NCBI GenBank assembly: GCA_937920345.1
Contig: CALGVA010000078.1
Span: 1-52,109 of the forward strand
Origin: an uncultured Lachnospiraceae bacterium
Lineage (GTDB): Bacteria > Bacillota > Clostridia > Lachnospirales > Lachnospiraceae
DNA length: 52,109 bases
Direction of reading: 5' to 3'
Of this stretch, positions 51,837 to 52,109 are shown in pieces (positions within the stretch are counted from its first letter, which is position 1; every line of letters begins with the position of its first letter). The notes beneath the pieces are model-generated. The model was not told the DNA's origin, did no database searches, and saw nothing but the letters and a program-made list of their open reading frames with translations. Position numbers and translations under genes: made by a program.

Positions 51837-52034
51837 GATTATGCCGCTGACCGGCTATCAGAATCATATGCACGGACAAGGAGAAAATCTACACCAGTGG
51901 AGGGATATAAGTCTGAGGAGAAGAGAAATAAGAAAGAATATCATTTCGTATCACAATGGTTGGCTTCGGCGGGTATATGGATGGCGGCTATGACCGGCTC
52001 CGGCAGTTTTTGCCAGAGCCGGGGACTGCCCTGA
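51837..52034 (+). pseudogene. Stop-free remnant ORF without a start, between the tandem copies
   Basis: 65 sense codons in one frame (51837-52031), ending at TGA 52032, with no usable early start codon. It contains an RNKKEY segment that recalls RNKKDF near the end of the secreted protein, too short to prove kinship. A strong hairpin (CCGGCTC 51994-52000 with GAGCCGG 52016-52022) overlaps its end. It may be a decayed gene piece or plain spacer. Confidence 0.3.
51994..52022 (+). repeat. Strong hairpin in the spacer between tandem genes
   Basis: CCGGCTC-C-GGCA and TGCC-A-GAGCCGG form an 11-bp stem with one mismatch and a GTTTT loop. No T-run follows, so it is not a typical terminator. Confidence 0.6.
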
Positions 52035-52040
52035 CATGGA

Positions 52041-52109
52041 TAATATGAAGAAATATAAGAATAGATTTTGCTATGGGAGGAAGAATGCGATGGATCCGGA
52101 TAAAAAGAA
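52041..52109 (+). repeat. Direct repeat copy 2 (gene start region)
   Basis: Second copy of the leader and start region at 51401-51467, about 640 bp later, cut off by the window end. Confidence 0.9.
52090..52109 (+). CDS. Second copy of the small membrane protein, partial
   Basis: ATG 52090 follows GGGAGG with the same spacing as at 51448, and the six visible codons (MDPDKK) are identical. The rest lies beyond the window. Confidence 0.75.

Overview
The window looks like a chromosomal segment of an anaerobic, low-to-mid-GC Firmicute, most likely a gut Lachnospiraceae-type Clostridia. The reasons are the rnfCDGEAB gene order, the cmk-ispH-rpsA block, the scpA-scpB-dacF block, ATP-type PEP carboxykinase, the biotin-dependent Na+ decarboxylase operon and the strong AGGAGG-type ribosome binding sites. 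I cannot name a species. No tRNA, rRNA, CRISPR array, insertion sequence or prophage was seen.

Layout. 1-5253: the end of rpsU, a D,D-carboxypeptidase, a metallophosphoesterase, scpA-scpB, then a second D,D-carboxypeptidase. 5316-10862: a five-gene operon for a membrane-bound biotin-dependent decarboxylase/transcarboxylase (12S-like carboxyltransferase, OadG-like, biotin carrier, OadB, OadA/5S-like). 10898-13730: TetR and RpiR regulators and an HI0933-type flavoprotein. 13857-16545: cmk, ispH and rpsA, the last two overlapping by 20 bp. 16625-18646: an orphan CheR-type methyltransferase and a convergent YprB-like exonuclease. 18925-24147: the complete Rnf complex. 24220-28883: a signalling cassette of protein kinase, leucine-rich-repeat protein, TerY-type VWA protein, PP2C phosphatase and TerY-C zinc-ribbon protein. 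28984-34007: a ferredoxin-like aldo/keto reductase, ApbE (the flavin transferase that Rnf needs), a GH25 muramidase, an AP2-HNH-like-AP2 protein and a SleB-type hydrolase. 34175-40835: thrC, a lone receiver domain, a small membrane protein, citrate synthase, deoC and pckA. 40942-47869: a diguanylate cyclase overlapping an OmpR-type response regulator, then a histidine kinase and an FtsX-type ABC transporter. 48044-52109: a cyclic-di-GMP-I riboswitch with a terminator, a 1010-residue secreted CBM2-like/TSP3/VWA protein with a toxin-like C-terminus, and tandem copies of a small four-helix membrane protein gene; the window ends inside the second copy.

How the parts fit. The central carbon genes (pckA, gltA, decarboxylase operon) and Rnf suggest a fermenter that couples decarboxylation and ferredoxin oxidation to a cation gradient. 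ApbE would flavinylate RnfG and RnfD, whose SGAT motifs are intact. The c-di-GMP-controlled surface protein and the diguanylate cyclase lie about 6 kb apart and may belong to one circuit.

Most worth a second look: (i) the TerY-type kinase/phosphatase/VWA cassette with an added LRR protein and no other ter genes; (ii) the c-di-GMP riboswitch in front of a possible surface toxin with tandem candidate immunity genes; (iii) a 63-bp tandem repeat element with 18-bp terminal inverted repeats and many GCGAAGC mini-hairpins, which has a diverged relative 10 kb away; (iv) a 46-bp duplication of the rnfG start region inside the rnf operon. All functional calls come from reading motifs by eye; no database search was run.
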